Shown in pieces: positions 10,459-21,097 of a DNA stretch of 64,000 nt (the first letter of the stretch is position 1; each line of letters opens with the position of its first letter). Source of the stretch: Lycorma delicatula. Lineage: Eukaryota; Arthropoda; Insecta; Hemiptera; Fulgoridae. The position numbers and the translations under genes were made by a program. The notes below the pieces were generated by a model. The model was not told where the DNA came from, ran no database searches, and was given only the letters and a program-made list of their open reading frames with translations. The stretch is taken from contig NC_134455.1 in assembly GCF_047948215.1 (NCBI RefSeq), forward strand, positions 346,689,842 to 346,753,841. The letters run 5' to 3'.

Positions 10459-10735
10459 TTTTTTTACTTTGGAGGAGGGGAAATCTGCTACCAGATGCCC
10501 AGCAGCCCGTACTGATGGTGTGTGGGGTTCCCTGCCGAAGAACAGGGACCCACTAAAAACCGTTCCCCTCTCGCAATGCGGTGACGGAAAGAACCCTATG
10601 ATATGGCATCGCTTCCGCGCGTGCCGCGCACTTCTTGTTCTGCACTTTCGTGAGGGTTTCCAGCGTCCCCCAGGGGCACCCAGCGACGGCGATCCTGTTG
10701 GACCCCCGCCGCCCACCTAGCTTCTTAGTATAATG
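10459..10735 (-). mobile_element. non-LTR retrotransposon 3' end with poly(A), minus strand
   Basis: On the minus strand a GC-rich segment runs into GGTTTTTAGTGGGTCCCTG, a form common near the 3' end of insect R1/Jockey-type LINEs, and ends in an A run (T run at 10459-10468). A hairpin (GGGTTCCCTG with CAGGGACCC, about 10526-10553) lies within it. Open frames here (10420-10716, 10553-10783) carry no motif I recognise. The 5' boundary near 10735 is uncertain and no target duplication was found. Confidence 0.5.
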
Positions 10736-10737
10736 TA

Positions 10738-10945
10738 AGTGTACCGGTAAACATGTAGCCTGCAATAGAGTCTGGTAGACCACTACTGAGACATGTGATT
10801 AATTGAAACCCAACTATCAAAGAACTCCGTTATCCACAGTCTTCAGTCAACCTTTACAAGGACTCGAACCTTAGAAATCTCGACTTCAAAAATCAGCTGA
10901 TTTTACGATGACGAGTTTAACCGCTAGACTACTCCGGCGGGTTAT
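10738..10945 (-). mobile_element. SINE family A copy, tail truncated
   Basis: In reverse it reads the tRNA-like head (AACCCGCCGGAGTAGTCTAG, i.e. an A box, then a GGTTCGAGTCC B box near 10863) followed by the body motif GGGTTTCAATTAATCACATG. The 3' tail with the CCGGAGGCTAAACAG end is missing. Confidence 0.75.
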
Positions 10946-10959
10946 TAAAGTACTTATTA

Positions 10960-11065
10960 AGTATATAAAATTCCAAAGTTTTATGTCGATCGGATTAGGG
11001 GTGAAAGGATTTTAATATGAAACAGTTTTTGCCTTTTATTTAAATACCCTGTAGAAAAAATCCTA
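10960..11065 (+). repeat. family T repeat fragment
   Basis: Matches 18650-18775 and 38520-38650: the shared core is CAAAGTTTTA(T/A)GTCGAT(C/T)GGATT followed by a pyrimidine-rich stretch and TTTTTGCCTTTTATTTAAATACC. Non-coding, too degenerate to classify. Confidence 0.5.
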
Positions 11066-11871
11066 TTAAAATCCTGAAAAACGTTTTACGTCTTGCGGCA
11101 CTATGTTTAGTCTGGAGCGATTCGATTTTAAGTTGCTCACCCTGCAGCTTTTACCATATGAAATGGCAACTTTATTTACAATGAATAATGATAATTATGT
11201 TGTCAAAAATGTTATTTCTTGTATTTTTTTATTATTATTTTTTTTAGATTTTATAATTGTACTTTGGTAAATAAAAATAAAATTAAAAAAATAATTATTA
11301 TTTTGTTGAATAAGATTACAACGCCTTATATCCATTTTAACATTAGATCACCTGTAGCGAAAAATTGTGCCAGAATAACTTTACTCCGATTTGTTGACCT
11401 TGGTGAAATCTTACATTTTACCTTACCTTTCTATGCACTGCTTCTCTTAATATAATCGACTGACGAGATGTAATTCGACCGGGTACCGCCCGCGTAATCA
11501 GCATAATAGTAATTTCCTTATTTAAAAATTCATTAAAGAATAACCTAATTGTAATACTGACAACAGAAGGTTATTTTAATTTTTTATAAAATTTAAATTA
11601 CCAGTAATTTTACACAGTTTTATTTGAATAGATAGGCATAAATTAAATTATTTTATTTTTATGTTAATATAGCAAGGTTACTGAAGCGGTATACATTTAT
11701 TTTAATTGAATTAAATAGCACATTTATTAAAACAGTATTATTTATTATGTACATATATGTTTATACCACAGGTGATTTAAAATCCTTTAAGTATTAAAGT
11801 TGAACAGTTCTTAATTATAATAAAATAGGCTTAATAAATATAAATTATATTTTTATCGAAACTTAGTATAC
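11066..11871. other. unassigned AT-rich stretch
   Basis: No repeat copy or coding frame recognised. The open frame 11219-11455 lies in T-rich DNA and has no visible domain. Confidence 0.35.
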
Positions 11872-12250
11872 ACGAGGGTCAATTAATAATTAAAGATAGA
11901 TTACTCTGAAGCTAAAACGGTTTATTTAATTTAAAATTTGACTTTTTTTTCAACATAGTCGACTTTAATTCACTATTCCATTTCTGAATCAGTTTATTTA
12001 TGCGTTCCGCAAAGAAATCTTTGTCTTGATATCGGAGCCACATTATTTTGAGATCATCACCGCCATTAAACTTCTTACCAAGAAACGCCTCTTTAATGGA
12101 CCAAAAAAGGGGAAATCCGATGCGGTCATGTCAGGACTGTCCGAGAATGGGGTATATACTTTTACATGAAATTTATCGATAGTTTTTCGAGTCATATGAG
12201 GTCAAGCGTTATCGCGAAGTAGAATAATGGCTTTGCGGGCTAAGATCCAG
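11872..12250 (-). pseudogene. mariner transposase C-terminal fragment
   Basis: On the minus strand, 12120-11930 reads GFPLFWSIKEAFLGKKFNGG then DDLKIMWLRYQDKDFFAERI and NKLIQKWNSELK, the C-terminal end of a mauritiana-type mariner (intact form: HLFGPLKEALRG..F..D.EVK, ..FF.EGI.KLV.RW..C). The 3' end at 11873 (CACGAGGGTCAATTA) is a plausible mariner TIR next to TA. Only a broken SHYSTSR-like trace of the HDNARPH block remains upstream, and the left part is lost. Confidence 0.72.
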
Positions 12251-12289
12251 TGCTTTTTTTTTCAACATTATATATTTTACATATTACAT

Positions 12290-13400
12290 ATATACTTTCA
12301 ATAATATGGTTGAATTAATAGGTTACCTTGTAATAGAATGTAATTAAATATAGTTAATATAATAAATTATTTTCTTCATCCATACTGCAAAGATTAATAT
12401 ATTTTTTATTTACTGGAATAACTGAACTGCAGATTGACCGTTAGAGAACTACTCTCGGTTTTCATTAAAACAATAGTACTTTTGAATTATTAGTGCACGT
12501 CATCAATTTATAAATCCCCATCACCATATGTCACCCCATATTATTTTATATAAAGCTTCTTGTTTTTAGAAATTTATGGTGTATTGTGAAGAAACAGCTG
12601 CTGTCTAAAATTTGCAATTTCACCTATCGTTGATTGGGTTTTTTAGCAAGCAAGGAACGTTTTTTATTAATTTCTAGTTATGTTTACTTACGTGAGATAT
12701 TTTTCTTTAGAAATATATATTTAGTGAACCATTACACTCATCCTTATTATCACTATGTAGTCTCATTCTTTAGAAAGGTTCTTTGTATCATGTTCGTTTC
12801 CATTCTTTATTGTTTTAATATCTTTATATTTTATACTTCATTTTAAATCGTTATATTTTGTATTCTTTTCCATCCTCTTTCTTTCGCCTTCCATTGATCC
12901 TTTAAAACTTCTTTTAATCAGTTTTCTCTTATGATACATACTGTCCTAGCGTTCTATTTTGAATTGTTTGATTAAATTTCTATTTTTATTTCTTTTGCTC
13001 ATAACTTCTCAATTTTTTACTTTGTTTGTCCATTTAATCTTCTTCAACCACTTTCATTACCATATTACAAATACCTTTCAACCTTTCTTTTTCTCTTCTT
13101 CCTTAATACCCAATGTTTCATATCCGTATAGAATTACACTCAACAAAACAATTAACAAAATATTTCTTTAACTATAACTCCATCTAACTGAAATACATAA
13201 TTATATTTATTTCTATAAAATTCTCTCTTAACCATCATTATTCGTCTTTTTAATTTGTTTTTCTTTTTTTCGTCTTTTGTATTATTTAATTTTGTTCCAA
13301 TATTTTGTAAATATATGTTTTTCTTATATCTAAATAAACGAATATAAATACAATGAATAACATTTTTATAATAAAAATTGCAATACAAAAAACTGGAAAT
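12290..13400 (-). pseudogene. decayed RTE-type LINE, 3' half and 3' UTR
   Basis: Minus-strand frames from 13390 give KLKRRIMMVKREFYRNKYNY and a degenerate LFC-V-FYTDMKHW-LRKKRK segment, the counterpart of the RTE region KWRIAQAKRAFSKKYNLF and LYGSETW-I--KKR at 53260-53420. Frameshifts are frequent. Downstream (12650 to 12290) is a non-coding segment repeated at 26070-26410 and 42765-43060 and so interpreted as this family's 3' UTR. All the small ORFs called on the plus strand here are antisense, rich in Phe because of T-rich DNA. Confidence 0.65.
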
Positions 13401-14283
13401 TTATTTTTTGAAAAACTGGCTTTTTTAATGTTTAAAATTAATTTGTTTTAAATAATTAAAATGCAAATTAAAAAAAAAAAAAATTATTTATTTTTTTTAA
13501 TTTGGGAGCTCCCCTCAGTGAAAGGGTATTATGTTGTTTTAGTGACTTTATTGTTTAAAAAAAACGTTTTGAGCATTAAAGATTTGAAATTGTGCTTTGG
13601 GCGGTTGCAAACTCAAGTGGAAGCATTTAGGTAGAGAATTATTTTTTAAGAAAATAATCTCTAACTGGTGATAATAAATTTAAAAAAAAGCTTTTAAAAC
13701 TGTTTAAAGAATACAAAGATACAGCCATAATTCTAAATAAACAAACTTATAATTTTGTAGGAAGGGGTTAAACATTTTGGCAAATTTTTTTTCAAGAAAT
13801 ACTAAAGAGTTAGGGCTATAAAAAAAAAGATTTTTACATTATTTTTAATGCAATAGATAACTTTCGAGATGGATATAAATTTAAAATATTTTTTTTTAAA
13901 TTTAATAAAAAATTGTTACCACAGACCGGTGAAGTGGTGGGATAGACGAAAAATTCTTGTAGTGGTTGAATGCAAAACGATGAAAAACTATAAATGAAAA
14001 TTACTTCGTTGATTAATCAAAAAAATAATAATAAAATATATGTAGTCATTTTTTTTTGGGAACATTTAGTGATCATTTATCTCATTAAAAAACTTTTAAC
14101 TATTGTAAAGAAAATATTTTGCTGAAGTGCCCCACTAAAGATGTGAAATTTTATTTCGGCCAAAATACTCCTCGACATTTCTTCAATTTTTGCAAAAATT
14201 TGATATTTTCTCTTCCGTCAAAGGTGTGGTACCTGTCTACCAAATTTGAAGAAAATCAGTCAACGGAGACCAGAGTTGTAAAA
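13401..14283. other. unassigned AT-rich stretch
   Basis: Contains poly(A)/poly(T) runs (13468-13500, 13820-13910) and, at 14140-14280, a segment with the common insect-repeat phrase ACCAAATTTGAAGAAAATCAGTC that opens a chance frame into the HDAC pseudogene. No gene recognised. Confidence 0.4.
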
Positions 14284-14700
14284 CAAAATGCACGTCGATT
14301 TCATCACGCTAAAAAAATTGGAAGCATCAGGTTTCTGTTATATTAGTGACAGTGTTGTGCATATTATAATTATTAAAATATCAGCAACAAGTTCTATACA
14401 TTGACATAGATGTACACCATGGTGTTGGTGTTGAAGTAGCATTATATACTACAGTTAGAGTTATGACTGTTTCTTTTCATAAATATGGTGAGTATTTCCC
14501 TGGAACTGAACATAGGTGCTGGAAAAGGTAAATATTATGCAGTTAACATTCCATTGAGAGATGGAATGGATGGTGAAAGTTATGAATATTTGTACCCATT
14601 ACATCGAAAGTTATGGAAACAATTCAATCTCGTGCTGTAGTTTTACAATGTGGTGCAGATTCTTTGACTGGACAGACTGAGGCAGTCTTTCATCAGGGCA
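14284..14700 (+). pseudogene. HDAC1/Rpd3-like processed pseudogene
   Basis: Plus-strand frames read in order: [98 protein letters not shown] then DSLTG. This is the catalytic domain of class I histone deacetylase 1 (Rpd3), with the zinc-binding IDVHHG block, whose normal following Asp has become Val, and the CGADSL block. The pieces are contiguous without introns, with frameshifts and stops and a missing DLRDI segment, so it is a dead retro-copy. Only about 140 of 450-480 residues remain. The match stops at about 14700. Confidence 0.85.
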
Positions 14701-15949
14701 GACTTTCTTCATCCTCTGAATCATCTCTGATTGCATCTTCTCGTATCGCTTGGAATTCAACTCCGGGAGCACGAGGTAGAATTCTCAAATTTTTAAACAG
14801 TCGTGTATTAATTTAATTTTTTTCAGGTATTCTGAAGTATTTTGATTGGATACATTAGATGGTGATATGAGAAGCTTAAAATTAGGTCAAAAATATTCAA
14901 AATAATCATTGTAAAGTAACTCATTAGCGATCTCAGTACCAAGTGCGACAGAGGTCTCATACGTCTAACACTTTGACACATTGCGTAACGTCATACACAC
15001 AAAATTTTTGTCTGTCTGACAAAAATAGATTTTTTGGACTTGGCAGATTTGGAATAAACATTTTTTTCGCAGATTATTTACAATTTACTTAAATCTATTT
15101 TTTTTTTGTAAAAATTGTTTTTTTAAAATATCTCAACAAAGTTTAAAAAAGACCAAATTTGTTTTTTGGCCGATCTGTGTACTTTCACTTACAGCTATTG
15201 GAGCATATATCGCTATAGCGGGAATTGTTTAAAAAAAAAATTAAATAACAACAATGACCCATATTCAGAAGACATTGTAAAAAATTAAAAAAAAGAAAAA
15301 AGTTAATCCGGTCTGAAGATATCAAACAAAAACGATAACTGACAAAAAAGGCCCCCACACCCTCAAAAAAAAAATAAAAATAGGGTTGTTATCCCCAGAT
15401 CCGAAATGTAATCGTCTGAAAAAATAAATAAAGTGAAATATTAACGTAATGGAGTCATTTAATTAGTACAAGAATTTGACTTGAGTCCAGAAACCACGAA
15501 AAAATAAGAAATTGGATTTGATCTGATCTGTATATCTTTATCTTTCTGCCCCTTGACCAATTATGACCAAAATTAAATGATTTGAATGAGCCGTATATAC
15601 AAAAATCTTCGTATCAAATTTCACCTAAAGCTATTTATCCAGGCTAGTGAGATCAAGCAAAAACAAGCCTACAAACATACATTCTTCCGGAATCTTTTTG
15701 AATGCTAAAGTAGTGGTTATGGGGGGGGGGGTTCTTTTTTGGGTTAGAAAGGGTCATAAAAACTTAAAGATCCTTAATAACTTCGGTATACAAAATTTGC
15801 CCCAGTAGGTATACTTTCATTTATTTGTGGTATGTTGTATAGCTATTAGCTGGTAAAGTAACAACGGAAGATGTAATATTATTATATTTTTATTTTTTTA
15901 CGCAAAATATATGGGTGATTCTAATTATGCAATAACATTTTTTCTAATT
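14701..15949. other. unassigned stretch with degenerate repeats
   Basis: 14701-14816 continues the frame after the HDAC match without similarity to it. 15140-15350 and 15540-15670 carry an old repeat type (TACTTTCACTTACAGCTATT, GACCAAAATTAAATGATTTG) that resembles 17560-17690. 15721-15731 is an uninterrupted run of eleven G. No gene seen. Confidence 0.4.
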
Positions 15950-16640
15950 TTTTACTTTCTTGTTCGAAGTAAAGGAAGTATTGTGATCGCGAAAAATTTC
16001 GGTTTTCAGATTTCAACTGAAATATCTATTTTGACAATCCCTGAATCCATTTTGACTAGTTTCGACGTGAAGTCTGAAGTACGTATGTATCTCGCATAAC
16101 TCAAAAAACGATTAGTCGTATGATGTTGAAGTTTTGGATTTAAGACTGTTTTAAAATCTCGTTGTGCACGTCGCCTTTTGACTACAATCGATTGAACCGT
16201 GTCCAAGAAAAAAAAAATTCAAAAATGTTGGATTTTTGACTTTTTATTAACTGTAGTAATAAGCTCTAATTGAGAGATTTTCAACGATATATCGTAAGTG
16301 GTACTTATTTTCATTGGTTCCAGAGTTATAGCCAAATAAAATTTTAATTAATGTAATATTTAGATCTTACAAAGGGAAGGCACTTCGGTTCAAATCCGAG
16401 TTCATCTCTCTTTTTTAAATTTAAATATAATGATTTATTAATAATTATTAACGTCTGACTGTAAAAAAAAATTAAAATAAATAATACTTCAATAATAACA
16501 ATAAAAAAAAATATTAAAAAAAAAGAAAAAATATCCGAAGTTATTAATATAATAAAACTTTATGTACTTTTCATTAAAAAAAAAATGTGTGTACGTAATT
16601 TTGTAAGCGTACAAGGAAGTCATGTAGTGTCTACATCAAT
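15950..16640 (+). mobile_element. family Z element (Helentron-like), full-length copy
   Basis: Starts with a mutated 5' terminus (TTCTTGTTCGAAG; family form TTCCTTGTACGAAG) and ends with GCGTACAAGGAAGTC, then the hairpin ATGTAGTGTCTACAT. The middle has the family landmarks: GTATTGTGATCG, TTTTGACTAGTTTCG, a TACGTATGTATCTCGCATAA block, TTGGTTCCAGAGTTATAGCC, a CTTACAAAGGGAAGGC motif, and an AT-rich distal third. No open frame is conserved between copies. In this copy the T-run after the hairpin is lost. Confidence 0.8.
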
Positions 16641-16699
16641 GTGTGATGTATATGTCTGAAATATCAAGTTAGAGTCTTAGTATAGTCAATTTTATTTTT

Positions 16700-16858
16700 T
16701 TAGCTTTCGGGACCGCCTTTGGGTATTGCCTTAGTGGATGAGATGAAATTACAATTTTGTAGCGTGTGAAAATGCCATGCCTGACCGGGATTCGAACACG
16801 GGACCTCCGGATTAAAGGCCGAGACGATACTGCTCGCGCCACGGAGACAGGCGTGTTT
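16700..16858 (-). mobile_element. SINE family B, nearly complete
   Basis: In reverse: CCTGTCTCCGTGGCGCGAG begins the tRNA-like head with A box (TGGCGCGAGCAG), a GCCTTTAATCCGGAGGTCC anticodon-arm region, a GTTCGAATCCCGG B box at about 16781-16793, then CATGGCATTTTCACACGCTA and a tail (TCATCTCATCCACTAAGGC). Both polymerase III boxes are present, so transcription could once have occurred. It is a SINE and not a tRNA gene: the tRNA part runs straight into the repeat tail. Confidence 0.85.
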
Positions 16859-17387
16859 TACTATAGTTATTAAATCTTAAATTTTCTTATACTTGATTCT
16901 TTATAATTTGTATTGATTTATTTATAAAATTACTGATCTTTATAAATGTATTTTAAACTAAACAAGAGATGCTTATGTAATTCAAAAAAGTTTCATCCTT
17001 ATTAGCATGAGTGACACAGTATTACAAAAGAAAAATTATATTATTATTAGTTATTTGTTAAGATAAAATAATATATTATTATTTGCCTTTTGTATTGTGT
17101 TTAAAACAATGATTTTTTTTCAAAGCGGTAATAATAGTTCATAAGATTAGTATAAATTATCAACTAAAAAGCCGGCAAAGTATTGCATAACTTTCATCGC
17201 TTTGCCCTTCACATATTTATATTTAAAATACGCCATAATTTTTGTTTTTAATATTAATGACTTAATTATGCGATATTTAGAGTTTAGTTGTGAGAAAGAA
17301 CAACATTCTAGTATAAAAAAATTCGATCAGATTTGATTCCATTGATCAAATGAATTTTACATTAAAATGATGCATTAAAAGTATACA
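16859..17387. other. unassigned AT-rich stretch
   Basis: No repeat or coding frame recognised. Confidence 0.35.
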
Positions 17388-17920
17388 TTTTTTTCCTAAT
17401 ATGTACGTTGCAATCTGTTATATCTAGTAAATAAATAAGCAACTTCCCCTTACAATGAGATGAGAATGATATGTATGACGTGTAAATGAATTGTAGTTTT
17501 GCAAGTAAAGAATTATTTAGAGAAAACTTATTCTAATCTCGGCAACATTCTGAAATACGGCATCATATATCCCCATCCATTTCACCAATTCTAATCAAAA
17601 TTAAATAGCGTTCAAGCCCCTTATTCAGAAGGTATCGTAAACAAAATCTCATAAAAATCATTTAATTTCGTCATAGAAAAATCGATAAGCGATGAAAAAA
17701 AGTAGGTTTATTATACCTCAGGCCGACCATTTCTGGAATGTTTAGGTAATTGAACCCCAATCATCAATTTACACCATTCCATAGAATTCAATTCTAATAA
17801 AAGCAGCCGATTTTTACTAGGATTTTAACTTTAGAATTTTCTTCTTCGAAACAAGTTTCTCCTAAACAAGTGATTATCAAGAACAGTTAACCACTAGACC
17901 AGCCTGTCGGGCTAAAAGTA
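17388..17920 (-). mobile_element. SINE family A, tail type 2, with a 200 bp internal insertion
   Basis: In reverse, 17920-17710 is the SINE A head and body (CCGACAGGCTGGTCTAGTGG with A box, degenerate B box, GGGGTTCAATTACCTAAACA). 17510-17388 is the tail, but with the type 2 ending (AACAGATTGCAACGTACATA) shared with 27425-27535, 31210-31330 and 60627-60740. About 200 bp (17510-17710) sits between body and tail and resembles 15540-15670, so it is an insertion. Confidence 0.7.
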
Positions 17921-18427
17921 TAACTGAAATAAAATCGGTATTCTTATTAAAAATAAATGGTTTCCGTTTGACCGCTCTGATTTACTGTTTCTTCGTATAA
18001 CATTTTTAATAACAACCACGATTTGAAAGAATAAAATTATTTAAATTTAAAACATTATTCAAATTCTTAAGCCGGATCCCATTGTACTCTTTTTTTTAAA
18101 AATAAACTTCCCATATTGCCTAGGGTTTGTCTACATTAATCCTATTGGTAGATACAGCTGGATTTTCAACTATGAAAATTAAAGTTTAAAAAATTAATAT
18201 TTTTAGTAAGGAACGTAATAAGCTCTCTTTTTTTGGGGGAGACTTAAAAGTTATTTATCGTAGTAATTAAAAGAACATTATAGAAAGTTTCACCAGATTT
18301 ATGGAAGAATGTAGTACGTACGTTGTGTTAGGCCTGTATTTTAACTTAATATCTTCGGATTGGTTCAACATAAATTCTTAGAAAACAGCAAAAAAATTTC
18401 TTTATGTAAGTCCATTAATGACATTAA
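17921..18427. other. unassigned stretch
   Basis: AT-rich. 18120-18185 shares the GATACAGCTGGATTTTCA phrase with 100-120 and, inverted, 22165-22205. Nothing else recognised. Confidence 0.35.
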
Positions 18428-18560
18428 TTTTTTTTTTTTTTTTTTTTTTTAACCTCCGTATCCACCGTTAATAAGGCATTCTTCAGAAGATGAAGATGAA
18501 TGATTTGTAGCGTGTGTGAAAATGCCATGCCTGACCGGGATTCAAACCCGGTCGAATGTC
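18428..18560 (-). mobile_element. SINE family B, head-truncated
   Basis: A run of about 24 T (poly(A) on the minus strand) at 18428-18451 is followed in reverse orientation by the tail (GCCTTATTAACGGTGGATAC, ATTCATCTTCATCTTCTGAA), the CACACGCTACAAATC block, CATGGCATTTTCACAC and the B-box region. The head with the A box is missing. The long uninterrupted A tail suggests a relatively recent insertion. Confidence 0.75.
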
Positions 18561-18649
18561 ATTAAATTTAGGATGAAATTATGTAACGGTGTAGGTAGTT
18601 TTCGAAATTTTAAAATTCGAGTTTTGTACAGGGGGTCATAAAATATTAA

Positions 18650-18890
18650 GTTTTAGTACAATAAAAGCAATTATTAATTTTTTTAATATTCCTTCGATTT
18701 ATGTCGATTTGGATTTAGGGGTGGGCATATTCAACATAATATTTCCCTCGTATTCTTCAAAGCCTTTGACAAAAAAAAATTAGCTTTATGCTGCATATCA
18801 GAGAGATATTTGGAGGCCGAAAGAAATGCGGTTCTGCATAGTTAAACAAATTCTGCATGTGGTGGGTTTTTAATTGCCGTGCACTAGTTA
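18650..18890 (+). repeat. family T/S repeat
   Basis: 18650-18775 matches 10960-11065 and 38520-38650 (GTCGATTTGGATTTAGGGGT core); 18780-18885 matches 49705-49800 (CATATC(A/T)GAG, TTTGGAGGC(C/A)GAAAGAA, GGTGGGTTTTTAATT). Probably two parts of one unclassified interspersed repeat. Confidence 0.5.
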
Positions 18891-18904
18891 ATAATGAGTT
18901 GGTG

Positions 18905-19207
18905 TCCTTTTTTTTGTTTTCTGTTTAGCCTCCGGAAATCACTGTCATGTATTACTTCAGAGGATGAATGAGAATGATATGTATGAGTGGAAGTGAAATG
19001 TAGTTTGTGCAGTCTCAGGTGGACCATTTCTGAGATGAATGGTTAATTGAAACCCAACCACCAAAGAACACCGGTATCCACGATCTAGTATTCAAGTCCG
19101 TGTAAAAATAACTGGCTTTACTAGGACTTGAACGCTGGAACTCTCGACTTCCAAATCAGCTGATTTGGGAAGACGCGTTCACCACTAGACCAACCCGGTG
19201 GGTTGAG
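18905..19207 (-). mobile_element. SINE family A, tail type 1, near full length
   Basis: In reverse: AACCCACCGGGTTGGTCTAG (A box), a CAGCTGATTTGGAAGTCGAG segment, a GTTCAAGTCCT B box, CCAGTTATTTTTACACGGAC, TGGATACCGGTGTTCTTTGG, GGTTGGGTTTCAATTAACC, the CATACATATCATTCTCATTC tail and the ending CCGGAGGCTAAACAGAAAAC. The flanks carry an imperfect 12 bp target duplication, GAGTTGGTGTCC before and GAGGTGGTGTCC after. This is the best minus-strand reference copy in the window. Confidence 0.88.
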
Positions 19208-19929
19208 GTGGTGTCCTATCTCTCTGAAACCACACGTTATTATTTAATTCTTGTCCTACATTTTCCCGGATATTTTGTTAAACACTGTCGGATAACAAGT
19301 TGCAATAAGCATCTCCTGTAAGATAAAAGGAGATTAATTTTTATAATGTATTTAAAACAACACAACATTTATTTTTACAACAATAATACTTATTCGAAAA
19401 CATTGTTATAAAAACTGCGCCACGCTTTTATTTAACTAAATATTTTCATTACTTTTAATTTATAAATTTAATAATTATTACATTTATTTATTTTTTATCT
19501 ATTGGTTATTTATTAGATATTTATATAATTTTTTACGTTGCAGTGCATTTTTATATTTGTTAATATATTATATTTTTTTGTTTAAAATTCTCAATGTGAT
19601 TTAATTCTTATTTTTTACTTTTTAGAGGGTTTTTCTAATTTGTTTCCTTTTTTATTAATGTTAATATAAATATTAGTTAAATAAAAGCTTTTTTAAAAAA
19701 ATAATTTTTTATATGTAATCAAATATATTTTTGTAATTTTTTTTTGTATTTATTTTTTAAGACTAAAAAAAAGTAAAAATATTTATTTTTACACATCGAA
19801 GTTACATACGCGTACCAAATTTCATTGATTTTCATCCGATAGATCAAAAGATATAGCAGTTGCAAGAACTGATTATTCCTATAGCGAGTTAAATAAAAGC
19901 TTTTAAAAATACCTTTTTTTTTGTTTTTT
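19208..19929. other. unassigned AT-rich stretch
   Basis: Long A/T runs. Near 19805-19870 is the phrase ACCAAATTTCATTGATTTTC-ATCCGATAGATC, of a type seen in many insect interspersed repeats, without a boundary I can define. Confidence 0.35.
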
Positions 19930-20156
19930 AAGTTTCAGGTCAGATTTCATATAAAACTATACTAAACTTACCCCTTAATTTGCATTCGAAGGAAGACAGT
20001 CTGGCGGAATTTTACTGAAAGGACAGAAATCAGGGGGAAATCTTTCACCAGTCGACACTCGCTAACCAAGAGTTTACGAAAAACGTTTTATATGAACTTT
20101 CTTCTTTTCTTCACTTATAGAAAATTTCTTAAAAGTTGCCTTTTTGTGAATCAACC

Positions 20157-20160
<4 letters not shown>
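19930..20160 (+). repeat. family V repeat, copy 1
   Basis: Matches 29300-29545 in the same orientation: GTCAGATTTCA(T/C)AT, ACAGAAATCAGGGGGAAATC, GCC/CAGTCGACACTCGCT, a TGAACTTTCTTC segment and a GTGAATCA(A/C)CCT end running into the TA microsatellite. Non-coding. Confidence 0.6.
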
Positions 20161-20187
<27 letters not shown>

Positions 20188-20236
20188 GCACTCACGCTCG
20201 CGCGCACACACACACACCACACACACACACACACAC
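20156..20236. repeat. (TA)n and (CA)n compound microsatellite
   Basis: About 30 bases of TA repeat, a short CG-containing link (CACTCACGCTCGCGCG), then about 35 bases of CA repeat broken once. Confidence 0.9.
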
Positions 20237-20305
20237 CTACTTTAGCCTAATGCTTTTAATTTGACACCATCAGAAGAAGGCGAATTATCATGGTTCCAGA
20301 TCATT

Positions 20306-20865
20306 TTTATTTCCTTGTACGAAGTAAAGGAAGTATTGTGATCGTGAAAAATTTTGAATTCCAGATTTCTACAGAAATATCCATTTTACCATCCTTGAAT
20401 CCATTTTAACTAGTTTCGGCGTGACGTCTGTACATGCATGTATGTATCTCGTATGATTTAAAAACTCTTTTGATTGCAATAGACTGATCCAAAAGGGTCC
20501 ATAAAATGCTTAAATTCCAAAACAAATTGGATTTTGGACTTTTTCTTAACTGCAGTAATAAGCTCACATTGAGAGCTTTTCAATGATATATCATAAGTGG
20601 TACTTATTTTCATTGGTTCCAGAGTTATAACCAAATGAAATACTGGATCTTAGAAGGGGAAGGTACATCGGCTTGAAACAGACTTCAACTCCTTTTCGTT
20701 TTTTTAATTTAAATATATTGTTTTATTAACAATTATTAACCGTGATTGTAAAAAAAAATTACAATAAATAATTATTCAATAATTACAATAAAAAAAACAA
20801 TAAAAAAGTTATTAGTGAAATAAAATTTTATGTACTTTTAAAAATGTGTACATGGAATTTAACAT
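20306..20865 (+). mobile_element. family Z element, 3' end eroded
   Basis: Good 5' terminus (TTCCTTGTACGAAGTAAAGG, then AGTATTGTGATCGTG) and the family interior, with a small deletion near 20460. The distal AT-rich third is present but the GGCGTACAAGG motif and the terminal hairpin cannot be found, so it is 3'-truncated or mutated beyond recognition. Confidence 0.75.
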
Positions 20866-21097
20866 GCATTATTACATATGTGTATACGTAGTAGATTTTT
20901 AAACACCTGATTATTTAATATTAAGTGAAAATTATAATTTAGAATCGTATTATTTTTGGATTTTCTAGTTTTATCTCTGTTTAATTTTATTTAATTATTC
21001 TGGAATTTATGTTTAATTTTATCGACGTTAAAGTAAACTGCAGAGTGACAGAAAAATAGACCCTCACAGGAACAACATACACATACATGCTCGATCT

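Noticed and set aside
12634..13388. Hydrophobic ORFs suggesting small membrane proteins
   Set aside because: T-rich antisense of a decayed RTE element gives Phe/Leu runs; no start context or conservation.
14119..14346. 75-codon ORF upstream of the HDAC match as an HDAC N-terminus
   Set aside because: Only the last codons (RRFHHAKK) match HDAC; the rest resembles an interspersed repeat phrase.
15721..15731. Run of eleven G as a possible G-quadruplex regulatory site
   Set aside because: A single homopolymer run without the spaced G-tracts of a regulatory quadruplex, and may vary with sequencing error.
16700..16858. tRNA gene candidate (intact A and B boxes, cloverleaf-like head)
   Set aside because: The same head occurs at about nine sites followed by a common repeat tail; it is a SINE. 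No acceptor-stem closure was found.
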